From: an uncultured Acetatifactor sp.
Lineage (GTDB): Bacteria > Bacillota > Clostridia > Lachnospirales > Lachnospiraceae
Reading direction: 5' to 3'
Length of the DNA stretch: 63,465 nt
Assembly: GCA_910580225.1 (NCBI GenBank)
Contig: CAJTXE010000028.1
Span: 1-63,465, forward strand
The notes beneath the pieces are model-generated. The model searched no databases and was not told the DNA's origin. It saw nothing but the letters and a program-made list of their open reading frames with translations. Position 1 is the first letter of the stretch. Each line of letters starts with the position of its first letter. Shown here one piece after another: positions 8,056-15,755 of this stretch. A program made the translations under genes and the position numbers.

Positions 8056-8901
8056 TCATCCTTCCAGAAATTCCCCTAAGTCAAAACTGTCATTGGGACT
8101 GGCCAGAAAAAGGGTTCCCTTCTGCACTCCTTCCAAAAGTTCATGCAGGATTGCCACATCAGCACCGTTGGCTATGATCATATCGGCTCCCGCAGCCGTT
8201 GCAATCTTCGCGCTGACCAGTTTTGTTGCCATACCTCCTGTTCCCACATCCGTGACTGCCCCTTTGCCCAGCCCCATCATATCATCGGTCAGCACCTCTA
8301 CGGTATCAATAAAACGGGCATCCGGGTTCTGATGAGGGTCATCGGTAAACAGTCCGTCAATATCCGATAAAAGGATCAGAAGATCTGCATGAATCATTGC
8401 CGTCACGATTGCCGACAGCGTATCATTATCGCCAAACTGCTGCAGCTTCTCCAGTTCATAGGTAGATATGGTGTCATTTTCATTGACAATTGGGATCACT
8501 CCCAGTTCCAGAAGCTTCTCAAAGGTATTTTCCGCGTTTTTCCGGTTTATGGGATGCAGCATGGTATTCTTCGTCATCAGGATCTGAGATGCCACCTGAT
8601 TATATTCCGCGAACAGCTTCTGATACATGACCATCAGCCTGGCCTGACCCACAGATGCACACGCCTGCTTCAGTGAAATATCTGCCGGACGCTGTTCCAA
8701 TCCCAAAGCTCTGGTACCCACGGCAATGGCGCCAGAGCTGACCAGCACTACCTCAATTCCGCGATTGCGGAAATCGCAGAGTTCCCTTACCAGTTTCTCC
8801 AGCTTGATCAGATCCGTCTGTCCGGTTTGCCCATGAGTCAGGGAAGAACTGCCGATTTTTACCACGATACGTTTTTTATTCTTCAGTCTGTCTCGGTTCA
8901 T
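8056..8901 (-). CDS. proB: Glutamate 5-kinase
   Basis: A 281-residue kinase that phosphorylates glutamate in the first step of proline synthesis. It has the amino-acid-kinase start RIVVKIGSSSLTH, the VSSGAIAVG loop, NENDTIS and the GTGGMATKLVSA segment. It ends without a PUA domain, as in many Clostridia. The start at ATG 8901 follows GGAGAACACAGG; an ATG at 8946 is open in frame but has no ribosome-binding site. First gene of proB-proA, unless the small ORF upstream is real. Confidence 0.95.
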   Translation of the reverse strand: MNRDRLKNKKRIVVKIGSSSLTHGQTGQTDLIKLEKLVRELCDFRNRGIEVVLVSSGAIAVGTRALGLEQRPADISLKQACASVGQARLMVMYQKLFAEYNQVASQILMTKNTMLHPINRKNAENTFEKLLELGVIPIVNENDTISTYELEKLQQFGDNDTLSAIVTAMIHADLLILLSDIDGLFTDDPHQNPDARFIDTVEVLTDDMMGLGKGAVTDVGTGGMATKLVSAKIATAAGADMIIANGADVAILHELLEGVQKGTLFLASPNDSFDLGEFLEG

Positions 8902-9082
8902 CCTGTGTTCTCCGTTCAGAATAGATTTCCATATGATGCGCCCCATCCGTATTCATGCCTCTCACTCCCAGCCGCATCTGCTGCCCGGCTTCCGAATTCT
9001 TCCATCGATCACAGATATTCTTCCTCAGCTTCCTGCATTCTGCCAGATCGCATTGCAATTTCAGGATATGGCTCCCGGACAT
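8876..9082 (-). CDS. Possible small ORF upstream of and overlapping proB
   Basis: A 68-codon ORF that overlaps the proB start in another frame. Its product is charged (Arg/Glu-rich), with MRLGVRGMNTDGAHHMEIY in the middle and no membrane segment or recognisable domain. Codon use resembles coding DNA and a CGGAG lies just before the ATG at very short spacing. It could be a translated leader peptide, a degraded gene end or chance. Confidence 0.3.
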   Translation of the reverse strand: MSGSHILKLQCDLAECRKLRKNICDRWKNSEAGQQMRLGVRGMNTDGAHHMEIYSERRTQDEPRQTEE

Positions 9083-9267
9083 TGCTCCGGCGACCCTTTG
9101 CTGTCGATTTCTATTCCATGGGATACAGGCTCCCGCCCGGCTAAAAGATTGAACTTACAGAACAGACAGAGTCGGTCTTTCAGAAAATGCGGCATTCGAA
9201 TTCTATGGTTGTCATTCAGTTTACCATAGTAAAAGAGAAATTACAAGTAAAAATTGCCTTTTCATCG

Positions 9268-9810
9268 TCATCCGCTACGTCTGCGGTTTTTCAGAATGCC
9301 CGCCAACATGTGAAACATTACTCCGCAGGCAGCAAAGGCAGCCGCATACAGCTTTCCTGTACCGCTTGCCAGCAGCGACATCAGGGTGCCAAGCATGGGA
9401 ACATGAAAAACAGATTTTCCGATCAGACTCTGATATTCAACCGGTATCATATCTTCCTCTATGTTGGCATCTCCCTTTGTGATAAATTCCCCCTCCACAT
9501 ATCGGTTTTCCTCCACGCGATGGGTGACTACTGAGCCGTCCTTCATAAAGGCAATTACATCACCGGGTTCAATTTCCTCCGGCGGCGTCGCCTCCACATA
9601 CAAAATACTGCCCACAGGAATCTCCGGCTCCATGCTTCCGCTGACTACTTCATAAATTTCATATCCCATAAACCGTGGAATTGTCAACGGTAAAAAAACA
9701 GCAATAACCCCGAGCAAAATCAGGGTTCCAAACACGCTGCAAAGGGCGGGAACAAAAGTCCCACCCTTTTTGTCAAAAGGTTCTTCAAATGATTCCATCG
9801 AATTCATCAT
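9268..9810 (-). CDS. sipW: SipW-like signal peptidase I
   Basis: A 180-residue membrane protease of the S26B (ER/archaeal/SipW) type. Transmembrane segments lie at about 22-45 and 148-170. Catalytic Ser59 is in VSGSMEPEIPVG, and His97 in VVTHRVEE replaces the Lys of ordinary LepB. SipW enzymes remove the special signal peptides of TasA/camelysin-like fibre proteins, and two such substrates are encoded nearby (11743-12534, 12531-13133). It closes the surface-fibre locus. A GAGGAA site precedes ATG 9810. Confidence 0.9.
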   Translation of the reverse strand: MMNSMESFEEPFDKKGGTFVPALCSVFGTLILLGVIAVFLPLTIPRFMGYEIYEVVSGSMEPEIPVGSILYVEATPPEEIEPGDVIAFMKDGSVVTHRVEENRYVEGEFITKGDANIEEDMIPVEYQSLIGKSVFHVPMLGTLMSLLASGTGKLYAAAFAACGVMFHMLAGILKNRRRSG

Positions 9811-9859
9811 AGCGAATCTTCCTCTTCCAGTTTATACTGCTTCGAAACTGTTATTATTC

Positions 9860-10849
9860 TCACACTTTATTTTCATCATCCGGTTCGCGTTCTTCCACAG
9901 TCTTTTTTCTTCGGTTCATCATGAGAAGGAACCAGGCCGCACCGATAACTGCCGCACCAACGACAATCACTACCGGTACAGGAATGCCTAACAATCTGGC
10001 ATCACTGCCGATGAACGGAAAATTACTGGTAGGAGTCCGCTGCTCATCCAAATCTATCTCTTCCGCAGGGCCGTTTCCCTGAGGGATATTTCCGTCCGGA
10101 ATGTCCTCTCCGTCATCTCCGCCAATCGGGCCAGGTGCATCCGGATTCGGACCGCCGGGTCCCGGAGCCGTCGGTATCGTGGGCGCCGGAATGACTACAA
10201 CACCAGGGGTTCCAGGCGTCACCGGGGTCGGCGGCGCAGGAGGAACAGGCGTCGCTTCCGGTGCCGGTTCCTGATCCGGTTCCTCAGGCGCCGGTTCCTG
10301 GGCTGTGCTGGTATAGACAAAAGTAAATACATTCTCTGCCGGATCCTTCTCCAGCGTCTGAGTCATATTGTAACTCTGGGGCATCCATCCCTCAATATAG
10401 ATATATGCAACCACAGGCCGGTCACCTACATTACCATAATAGGTTTCGCTGGGTGCCAGAGGATTCCCGTTGGGGTCCACATAATTAATGGTATAGGAAG
10501 TAGCGTCTCCCAAAATACCATATGCGATCACATAGTCCCTGTCACCTGTCACCTGGAAGGAGGAAGTCTGGGTACTGTCGCTGTTGTCCTTACCGCTCTC
10601 CCTGATACCACGGATGTAATACTTGCTGTTGTCATTGAGAGTAACGGCACTTTGGTAGAAATTGATACGATCCCCATAGTGGAGACCTTCGAAGACCAGC
10701 ATCTCCCCTGTGACGAAAGAACCCTGTTTACCTGCAAAAAAGCGGACTGTATACGTATATTCTTCCTCTTTCGCGGAAACGGGCACTGTCATTGTCAGAA
10801 ACAGGCACAGGGACAGCGCAGTATAGAATATTCTCTTCAGCATCTTCAT
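9860..10849 (-). CDS. Membrane-anchored surface protein with MucBP-like region
   Basis: A 329-residue protein with a signal peptide (about 1-26, ending VPVSA), an extracellular beta-rich region whose second half (YTINYVDPNGNPLAPSET onward) resembles MucBP/internalin-type adhesive repeats, a Pro/Glu-rich wall-spanning linker (about 180-260), and a C-terminal transmembrane helix with RRKK tail. There is no LPXTG, so it is held by the membrane. GGAGG precedes ATG 10849. It lies four bases after the gene before it and is part of the fibre operon; a role as tip or base accessory protein is inferred. Confidence 0.75.
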   Translation of the reverse strand: MKMLKRIFYTALSLCLFLTMTVPVSAKEEEYTYTVRFFAGKQGSFVTGEMLVFEGLHYGDRINFYQSAVTLNDNSKYYIRGIRESGKDNSDSTQTSSFQVTGDRDYVIAYGILGDATSYTINYVDPNGNPLAPSETYYGNVGDRPVVAYIYIEGWMPQSYNMTQTLEKDPAENVFTFVYTSTAQEPAPEEPDQEPAPEATPVPPAPPTPVTPGTPGVVVIPAPTIPTAPGPGGPNPDAPGPIGGDDGEDIPDGNIPQGNGPAEEIDLDEQRTPTSNFPFIGSDARLLGIPVPVVIVVGAAVIGAAWFLLMMNRRKKTVEEREPDDENKV

Positions 10850-10853
10850 CTGT

Positions 10854-11729
10854 TTATGCCTCCTTCTTCCCTTTTTTATGCTCTCTGAAACAATAAATAC
10901 AGTAGATCAACAGCAACAGTCCGGAAATGCCGCTGATAGCAAACAGCAGAGGCAGCTGACTCTCGTCGCTGGTACGTACAATGTTGGTCTCCCTGCCTCC
11001 TCCCGGCGTCGGAGTGGGATCCGGGTCCTGGCTCTCATCCACTTCCTCGGGCGGATTGGGATTGTCCGGGCGGTTGGGCAGATCGTCCCGCAGTTCCACC
11101 GCAAAATTCATCTGCAGATCCGCCAGGGTATCCTGATAACTGTTGCCCTGAGTCTCGCCGTCCAGCGCCACCTCCAGTGTGACGGTTCCGCCCTCTCCGT
11201 TATATACGGTATCCAGATAGAAATAATCCTTTAAAGCGCTGGTCGCCCCATGAAGACCTTCCAGAACATTCAAGGTATCCTCCACAGTGGTTCCTGACTC
11301 GCCGCCTACAGTGTCGCTGTCAAACAGTGTCTGGACTGTGCCGTCCTTATCGGTATAGAAGAGACGGTACGTATAGGCGCCGCCTCCGGTCTCGCTGTTG
11401 GCACTTCTGTCCTCCAGGGAGTACAGGACTTCGTTCTGCATATACCAGTCCGTAGGTGTGGGATTCTGGTTCTTCAGATCCAGGGTAATGATCACATTAT
11501 CCCCCGGCTGCATACCTCCCACCACATCATTGATATCTGCAGTACTGAAACTGCTGACCATCTGCTTCTCCGCGGTAAAAGCCACATTCCAGCTGTCATC
11601 TCCATAGAAGGTCTCCGCATGGACCGGAACTGCCGCGGTGAGAACTGCCAGACCGGTCAACAGCCCCGTATATCGCCCTGCCCTTTTTCGCAGGCATCTA
11701 TCCAATGGTTTTCCATGTTTCTCTCTCAA
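10854..11729 (-). CDS. Membrane-anchored secreted protein of the fibre locus
   Basis: About 291 residues. A long basic N-terminus and signal peptide (ending VPVHA) are followed by an extracellular domain of about 190 residues with the SSFSTADINDVVGGMQPGD pattern seen in camelysin/TasA-related surface proteins. Then come a Pro-rich linker and a transmembrane helix (LPLLFAISGISGLLLLIYC) with a KKGKK tail. The start is uncertain: a GTG at 11738 abuts the AGGGGGG site, whereas TTG at 11729 is ideally spaced. It sits between the two SipW-substrate genes and the MucBP-like gene. Confidence 0.7.
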   Translation of the reverse strand: MREKHGKPLDRCLRKRAGRYTGLLTGLAVLTAAVPVHAETFYGDDSWNVAFTAEKQMVSSFSTADINDVVGGMQPGDNVIITLDLKNQNPTPTDWYMQNEVLYSLEDRSANSETGGGAYTYRLFYTDKDGTVQTLFDSDTVGGESGTTVEDTLNVLEGLHGATSALKDYFYLDTVYNGEGGTVTLEVALDGETQGNSYQDTLADLQMNFAVELRDDLPNRPDNPNPPEEVDESQDPDPTPTPGGGRETNIVRTSDESQLPLLFAISGISGLLLLIYCIYCFREHKKGKKEA

Positions 11730-11742
11730 ACTTTTCACCCCC

Positions 11743-12534
11743 CTATTTCGTCAGGCTCAAGGTGCCGTCTTCACTTACTGTGATACGTTTGCCCCAGGCA
11801 CTCCAGATCGCATCTTCCGCATTGTGTTCCTGTACGGCATCCACCTCTACCTCGATCCGGAAAGACACCCCATCGTAGTCATAGGTGGTGATTATGGTGG
11901 TATAATTTCCTTCTTTCTTCGTCTCTTGGGACACCTTTTTCGCAATGCTGTCATCAATGGTGAGGGTATCCGCGAAAAGTGCCGTCTCCGAAGTTCCCTG
12001 CCCTTCCGCATACAGAAGTTTATTGTAATAGAGAACCGTGCGCTCCTCGGTCCGCGCCTCCTCATCCTCAATCCAGTCTGTTCCCAGATTCACCAGGTTC
12101 AGGTCAATCAGATCCGGTGAAAGATCCCGCATCTTTATCCCCTGCGGATCCAGCCAATACTTGTAAATGCTGACACGGACATACTGGTTAATGGTTCCCG
12201 TATTCCGTACTTTTAAGTTCTCCTGATATCTCCTGCCCAATGTAAGCTTCTCCCCTTCGGGAAGCATATTCTCCAGCAGAGTACCCGTATGTTCATTCCA
12301 GGTCCCGTCCCCGGCACTGCTGTAGTCCCGCCAGGACACTTCCCTGTCATTTTCCAGCAGGGAGACACCGATGTCATACATCTGAATCCGGGAAGTATAG
12401 GTCTCGGAATAATAAGTCAGCGCCGCCCTGGTACCGCCGATGGAACTGCCCAGCAGCATTACCACTGCCGCTGCAAACAGCACCACGGTCACTATGGGCG
12501 ATGCCGTTTTCAAACGCTTCTTCTGCTTCTTCAT
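11743..12534 (-). CDS. SipW-dependent (TasA/camelysin-like) secreted protein
   Basis: A 263-residue protein with a basic start, a hydrophobic helix and the GGTRAALTYYSETYTS cleavage region typical of SipW-type signal peptides. A beta-rich domain with NTGTINQYVRVSIYKYW follows, matching the pattern of TasA/camelysin fibre subunits. No wall anchor is visible. Its ATG overlaps the stop of the upstream gene (ATGA), with a GGAGGGGG site inside that gene, so translation is coupled. The cognate peptidase is at 9268-9810. Assembly into fibres is inferred from the family. Confidence 0.82.
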   Translation of the reverse strand: MKKQKKRLKTASPIVTVVLFAAAVVMLLGSSIGGTRAALTYYSETYTSRIQMYDIGVSLLENDREVSWRDYSSAGDGTWNEHTGTLLENMLPEGEKLTLGRRYQENLKVRNTGTINQYVRVSIYKYWLDPQGIKMRDLSPDLIDLNLVNLGTDWIEDEEARTEERTVLYYNKLLYAEGQGTSETALFADTLTIDDSIAKKVSQETKKEGNYTTIITTYDYDGVSFRIEVEVDAVQEHNAEDAIWSAWGKRITVSEDGTLSLTK

Positions 12535-13133
12535 GATTCGCCCCCTCCTTCCGCGGTATCGCTGTTCTCCTCATTGTCAGCGTTCTCCCCATCCTGGGTA
12601 CTTTCCGTGCCGCTGCTCTCCGTGCTGCCTGTATCCAGAAGCTCGTTCCAGTCAGTCTCCTGTATGGTATAGGCACTTCCGTCCTCATGATACTTCACGG
12701 GTGTGCTCTCATAGATCACCACCACGTTAAAGCGTGCCATTTCCTCCGGGTCCTCCGGAATATTCTCGATCAGCACATCCAGTTTCCCCGTGCTGGCTCC
12801 GCCATTTACTATCTCATTATAGTAATAATATCCGTCATTCCCCTGGGTCCAGCCTTCTCCGGAATAAACAAGCGTATACTGACTTCCGCAGAATGCCCTG
12901 ACACGGATATATACCGGCTCCGAGCTCTCCTCATTCGTGATTGTCACATGCTTGGTCCAGTCCGTAAAATCTTCCGTGATTTCTGTCCTGTCCCCCAGCT
13001 GAATGGTATAGCCTCCAGCCGCCTCCGCATAGGTGGTGAAATAGGACCAGGCCTTACCGATCCCGGCGGACGCAACCGTCACCGCTGCTGTCAAAGCAAG
13101 GACTTGGGGATAAAAATTTCTCTTCTTCATCAT
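12531..13133 (-). CDS. SipW-dependent secreted protein, second copy
   Basis: About 200 residues. The SipW-type signal region (AGIGKAWSYFTTYAEAAGGYTIQL) is followed by a compact beta domain with KHVTITNEESSEPVYIRVRAF, the conserved pattern also found in the neighbouring gene, and a Ser/Glu-rich acidic tail. Upstream ATGs at 13133 and 13130 and a GTG at 13139 are possible starts; GAGGTG favours 13133. It is translationally coupled to the next gene. Probably a second subunit or an initiator of the same fibre. Confidence 0.8.
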   Translation of the reverse strand: MMKKRNFYPQVLALTAAVTVASAGIGKAWSYFTTYAEAAGGYTIQLGDRTEITEDFTDWTKHVTITNEESSEPVYIRVRAFCGSQYTLVYSGEGWTQGNDGYYYYNEIVNGGASTGKLDVLIENIPEDPEEMARFNVVVIYESTPVKYHEDGSAYTIQETDWNELLDTGSTESSGTESTQDGENADNEENSDTAEGGGES

Positions 13134-13141
13134 GTTCACCT

Positions 13142-13273
13142 CTATTCCAGTACTGATTCCAGTTCCGCATCCATCCGCCCGGGCTTCTGCATAGAATTTC
13201 CGACCTTACAGAACAGGTCTGTCAATCCTATGGGCGCCGGACAGGCTGACGCTGATTCCAGTTCCGCATCCAT
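13142..13273 (-). CDS. Possible 43-residue ORF in the repeat-bearing gap
   Basis: An ATG-initiated ORF spans most of the 149-bp gap. It begins and ends with the same residues, MDAELES, because a 24-bp direct repeat (13153-13176 and 13252-13275) sits at both ends. There is no convincing ribosome-binding site or known domain. It may be the remnant of a duplicated gene end rather than an expressed peptide. Confidence 0.25.
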   Translation of the reverse strand: MDAELESASACPAPIGLTDLFCKVGNSMQKPGRMDAELESVLE

Positions 13274-13275
13274 CC
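13153..13275. repeat. 24-bp direct repeat between fibre genes
   Basis: Identical 24-bp copies lie at 13153-13176 and 13252-13275, 99 bp apart, beginning CTGATTCCAGTTCC. Recombination between them would delete one copy and the intervening 75 bp. Confidence 0.8.
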
Positions 13276-13282
13276 TGTCGTT

Positions 13283-14455
13283 TCAGTTTCCTGCAGGCGG
13301 CTCGCCCTGATTGCCGGCAGCGTTCTGTGCCGGGCTGGAATACCAGTTCCATGCCCCTGTATCCTCGTCATATACAAACTGATTCTTGATTCCGTGACCA
13401 TTAGTCCGTCTTCCGTCGTATTCGTTTTCAAATTCCACGGATACCACATCGTCCGCCGCAATGGCAGCTGTCCGGTCCCCCGGTACGGTCAGCTCATAAC
13501 TGGAACCGCTGTACACCTCCGTAACCGTGACCTGGGCCATGGCCGGGATGTGATCCAATATCACACTCTCCCTTCCTGCTGCGGTAAAGGTAATGCTCTC
13601 CACGTTGCTGTAGACGATATTGTCTCCCAGTCTGCCCGTAACCTCAAAAACAAAAGTAGCGGCTTCCTGAGTTCCTCCCATCGTCTCATACTCGGTTAGC
13701 GTCTTGATAATTTCCAGGGAACCATACCTGTCCAGACGCTCCGGCTTCAGATTCACAGATGCGTCGAAAATCCATTCCCCGGGATTTGCCGTATTGATGA
13801 CGCCGTTGGCATCTGCAGGTTTTGTGGGCAAAGATACCAGCTGAGGCAGAAATGCATAAGTATACTGGTCCGACTCGGCAATGGTTGCAATCCTCGCTGT
13901 CTCCTCCTGGGTCTGGGGATCCTTCTGTTTTATCTCTACTCTGTAGTCATCCAATTCCGTCAGGCTGCTTCCTCTGGCTACCAGCAGATACAGACCCGGA
14001 TTCAGCTCTGATATCTTCGCCCCTGCAGGCTCACCGCTGCCATTCACAGCCACCGCGGGTGCATTTGGATTCAGGGCTATGGCAGCTGCCTCCTGGGCCA
14101 GCTGCTCCCAGTTCGCCGTCAGCAGCTGCCCTGCCTCCTGGTCACCGCTGCCCGGAAGATTCAAATCATATCCGTCCGTCAGCTCATAATGATAGGTGTC
14201 ATATCCCGGCGTTTTGACGGCTCTGGCTACCTGGTACAGATCCACCACCACACCGGCCTTTGCAAGATCTTCTCCGAAGCTGTCCGCCTCTTCCTTGTGG
14301 GGATCCTCCGGATGGACGATCAGGGAACAGCTTCCGGATACGAAACCGTCAGCGTCCGCCTCAAGAGATGCTGCAATGCCCGCCATCGGGTCTGCGATGC
14401 ACATACCCACAGCCAGGCTCAATGCAGTCACCAGATAGATCCATCTTTTTTTCAT
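13283..14455 (-). CDS. Pilin-like surface protein (minor subunit candidate)
   Basis: A 390-residue secreted protein with a signal peptide (about 1-29, ending MAGIAA). The N-terminal domain resembles SpaA/FimA-type pilin modules (VVVDLYQVARAVKTPGYDTYHY). A second beta domain (about 250-345, ESVILDHIPAMAQVTVTEVY) resembles the collagen-binding-like domains of pilins. It lacks a C-terminal LPXTG and transmembrane anchor and ends in a Gly/Pro-rich tail, which is odd for a sortase substrate. AGGAGG precedes ATG 14455. It lies between the class C sortase and the SipW substrates. Confidence 0.75.
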   Translation of the reverse strand: MKKRWIYLVTALSLAVGMCIADPMAGIAASLEADADGFVSGSCSLIVHPEDPHKEEADSFGEDLAKAGVVVDLYQVARAVKTPGYDTYHYELTDGYDLNLPGSGDQEAGQLLTANWEQLAQEAAAIALNPNAPAVAVNGSGEPAGAKISELNPGLYLLVARGSSLTELDDYRVEIKQKDPQTQEETARIATIAESDQYTYAFLPQLVSLPTKPADANGVINTANPGEWIFDASVNLKPERLDRYGSLEIIKTLTEYETMGGTQEAATFVFEVTGRLGDNIVYSNVESITFTAAGRESVILDHIPAMAQVTVTEVYSGSSYELTVPGDRTAAIAADDVVSVEFENEYDGRRTNGHGIKNQFVYDEDTGAWNWYSSPAQNAAGNQGEPPAGN

Positions 14456-14626
14456 GAGCAGTTCCTCCTAATTTTAGTTCCGTAACAGCTCATCCCGTTT
14501 CGGACCATGGCTGTTACTGTTTTTTAAGTTCCGTAACAGCCCTTCCGCTTCCAGCTCATGGCATAAGATATTCGGCTGCTACTATTTTCTATCTCTGATT
14601 CAGCTTTGCTGTTATAGGGCTATTTC

Positions 14627-15550
14627 CTACTCCTGATCTTCCTCCCCGGAATCCGTTTTCCGAAGCTCCTCCAGGATTTCCTTTTTGGTCATCCTATGTC
14701 CTTTTACACTGCTGACAATCAGCGTAATGGTCAGTGTCACGAACAGGAGGGGAATACCCACTGCGGGGATCACCACATAATTAGGAATTCGGACCGCCTC
14801 TGCCACCACAACTACTTCACCGGCAATGTTTTCAATCCGTTTTCCCCGTACCAGCATACGGTGCGTATTCACGCCGTAAGGAGTACAGGTAACTAATGTA
14901 CAATAATCTCTCCCTGGCTGAATGGCAAGGTCCTTTGTCTCTTCCGGCAGAACGATGCGGATCTGATCCACCATATACGTAATGGTCTGCCCCATAACAT
15001 TGAGTGTAAAAATATCACCTTCCACCATCCGGTCCAGATCGGAAAACAATTTTGCACTGGGCAGTCCCCGATGACCGGATAACACACAATGTGAGCGCTC
15101 ACCTCCCACAGGAAGGGAAGACCCCGGTATATGTCCCACTGCAATCTGCAGCACACTCTCATCCACGCTGTGATAAACCGGAAGATTTACACCGATGGCA
15201 GATATCTGTACATATCCCATGATGCCGGTTCCGCCGATATTCAGCATCTCCTCATATTCCGCGTACTCCTCCTCGGTAAGATCGAAATCAACACCGTTCA
15301 GCAGGGATGCATTGTATGCCTCTGCGGCTTTGATGGCATCTTCCTTTTCCTGTGCGGACAAATCTTCCACTGCCGTCACATAACCTGCAATTGCCCGCGT
15401 GGCATGCATGGAATTCCACCAGTCACTGACAGATGGGTATAATAAAACCCCCACGCCTGTGAACAATATAATGAATAAAATAATTGTTGAAATCGAAGGG
15501 CCTCTCTTTTTTCTCTTCCCCTTCTTTTTCACGGTTTCTTTCTTCTTCAT
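14627..15550 (-). CDS. Class C (pilin-polymerising) sortase
   Basis: A 307-residue membrane transpeptidase. A basic N-terminus and transmembrane helix (about 20-40) are followed by the sortase barrel: His160 in VLSGHRGLP, the TLVTCTPYG motif with catalytic Cys222, and Arg231 in NTHRML. A second, C-terminal transmembrane helix (about 263-285) marks class C. It joins pilin LPXTG Thr to Lys of the next subunit; the likely substrates are the major pilin (LPSTG) and the giant adhesin (LPETG) encoded just upstream. The start at ATG 15550 has GGGGAA in front; an in-frame GTG lies at 15562. Confidence 0.93.
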   Translation of the reverse strand: MKKKETVKKKGKRKKRGPSISTIILFIILFTGVGVLLYPSVSDWWNSMHATRAIAGYVTAVEDLSAQEKEDAIKAAEAYNASLLNGVDFDLTEEEYAEYEEMLNIGGTGIMGYVQISAIGVNLPVYHSVDESVLQIAVGHIPGSSLPVGGERSHCVLSGHRGLPSAKLFSDLDRMVEGDIFTLNVMGQTITYMVDQIRIVLPEETKDLAIQPGRDYCTLVTCTPYGVNTHRMLVRGKRIENIAGEVVVVAEAVRIPNYVVIPAVGIPLLFVTLTITLIVSSVKGHRMTKKEILEELRKTDSGEEDQE

Positions 15551-15614
15551 AGGTTTCCCCACTGTGAATTGATACCGCAGCCATAGGCTGCTTACTGACG
15601 TCTGCCGGACCGGA

Positions 15615-15711
15615 ATATATGTTTATGCCTGATCCGTTGCTCACCGCACACCGCGTGAAGGTGTCAGTCTGTGCGGCATCCCCAGGGAACGGAATCTGCC
15701 GTCCCTGAGGC
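15615..15711 (-). other. Paired hairpins between major pilin and sortase genes
   Basis: Two stable inverted repeats follow the pilin stop: CCTCAGGGACGG with CCGTTCCCTGGGG (15680-15711) and CCGCACA/TGTGCGG (about 15643-15680). Neither has a T-run, so they may act as mRNA 3' stabilisers or partial attenuators that let the pilin be made in excess over the sortase. Confidence 0.45.
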
Positions 15712-15755
15712 TTGTTATTACTCAAATGTACTTCCGTATTTCACGTCGATCCTGA

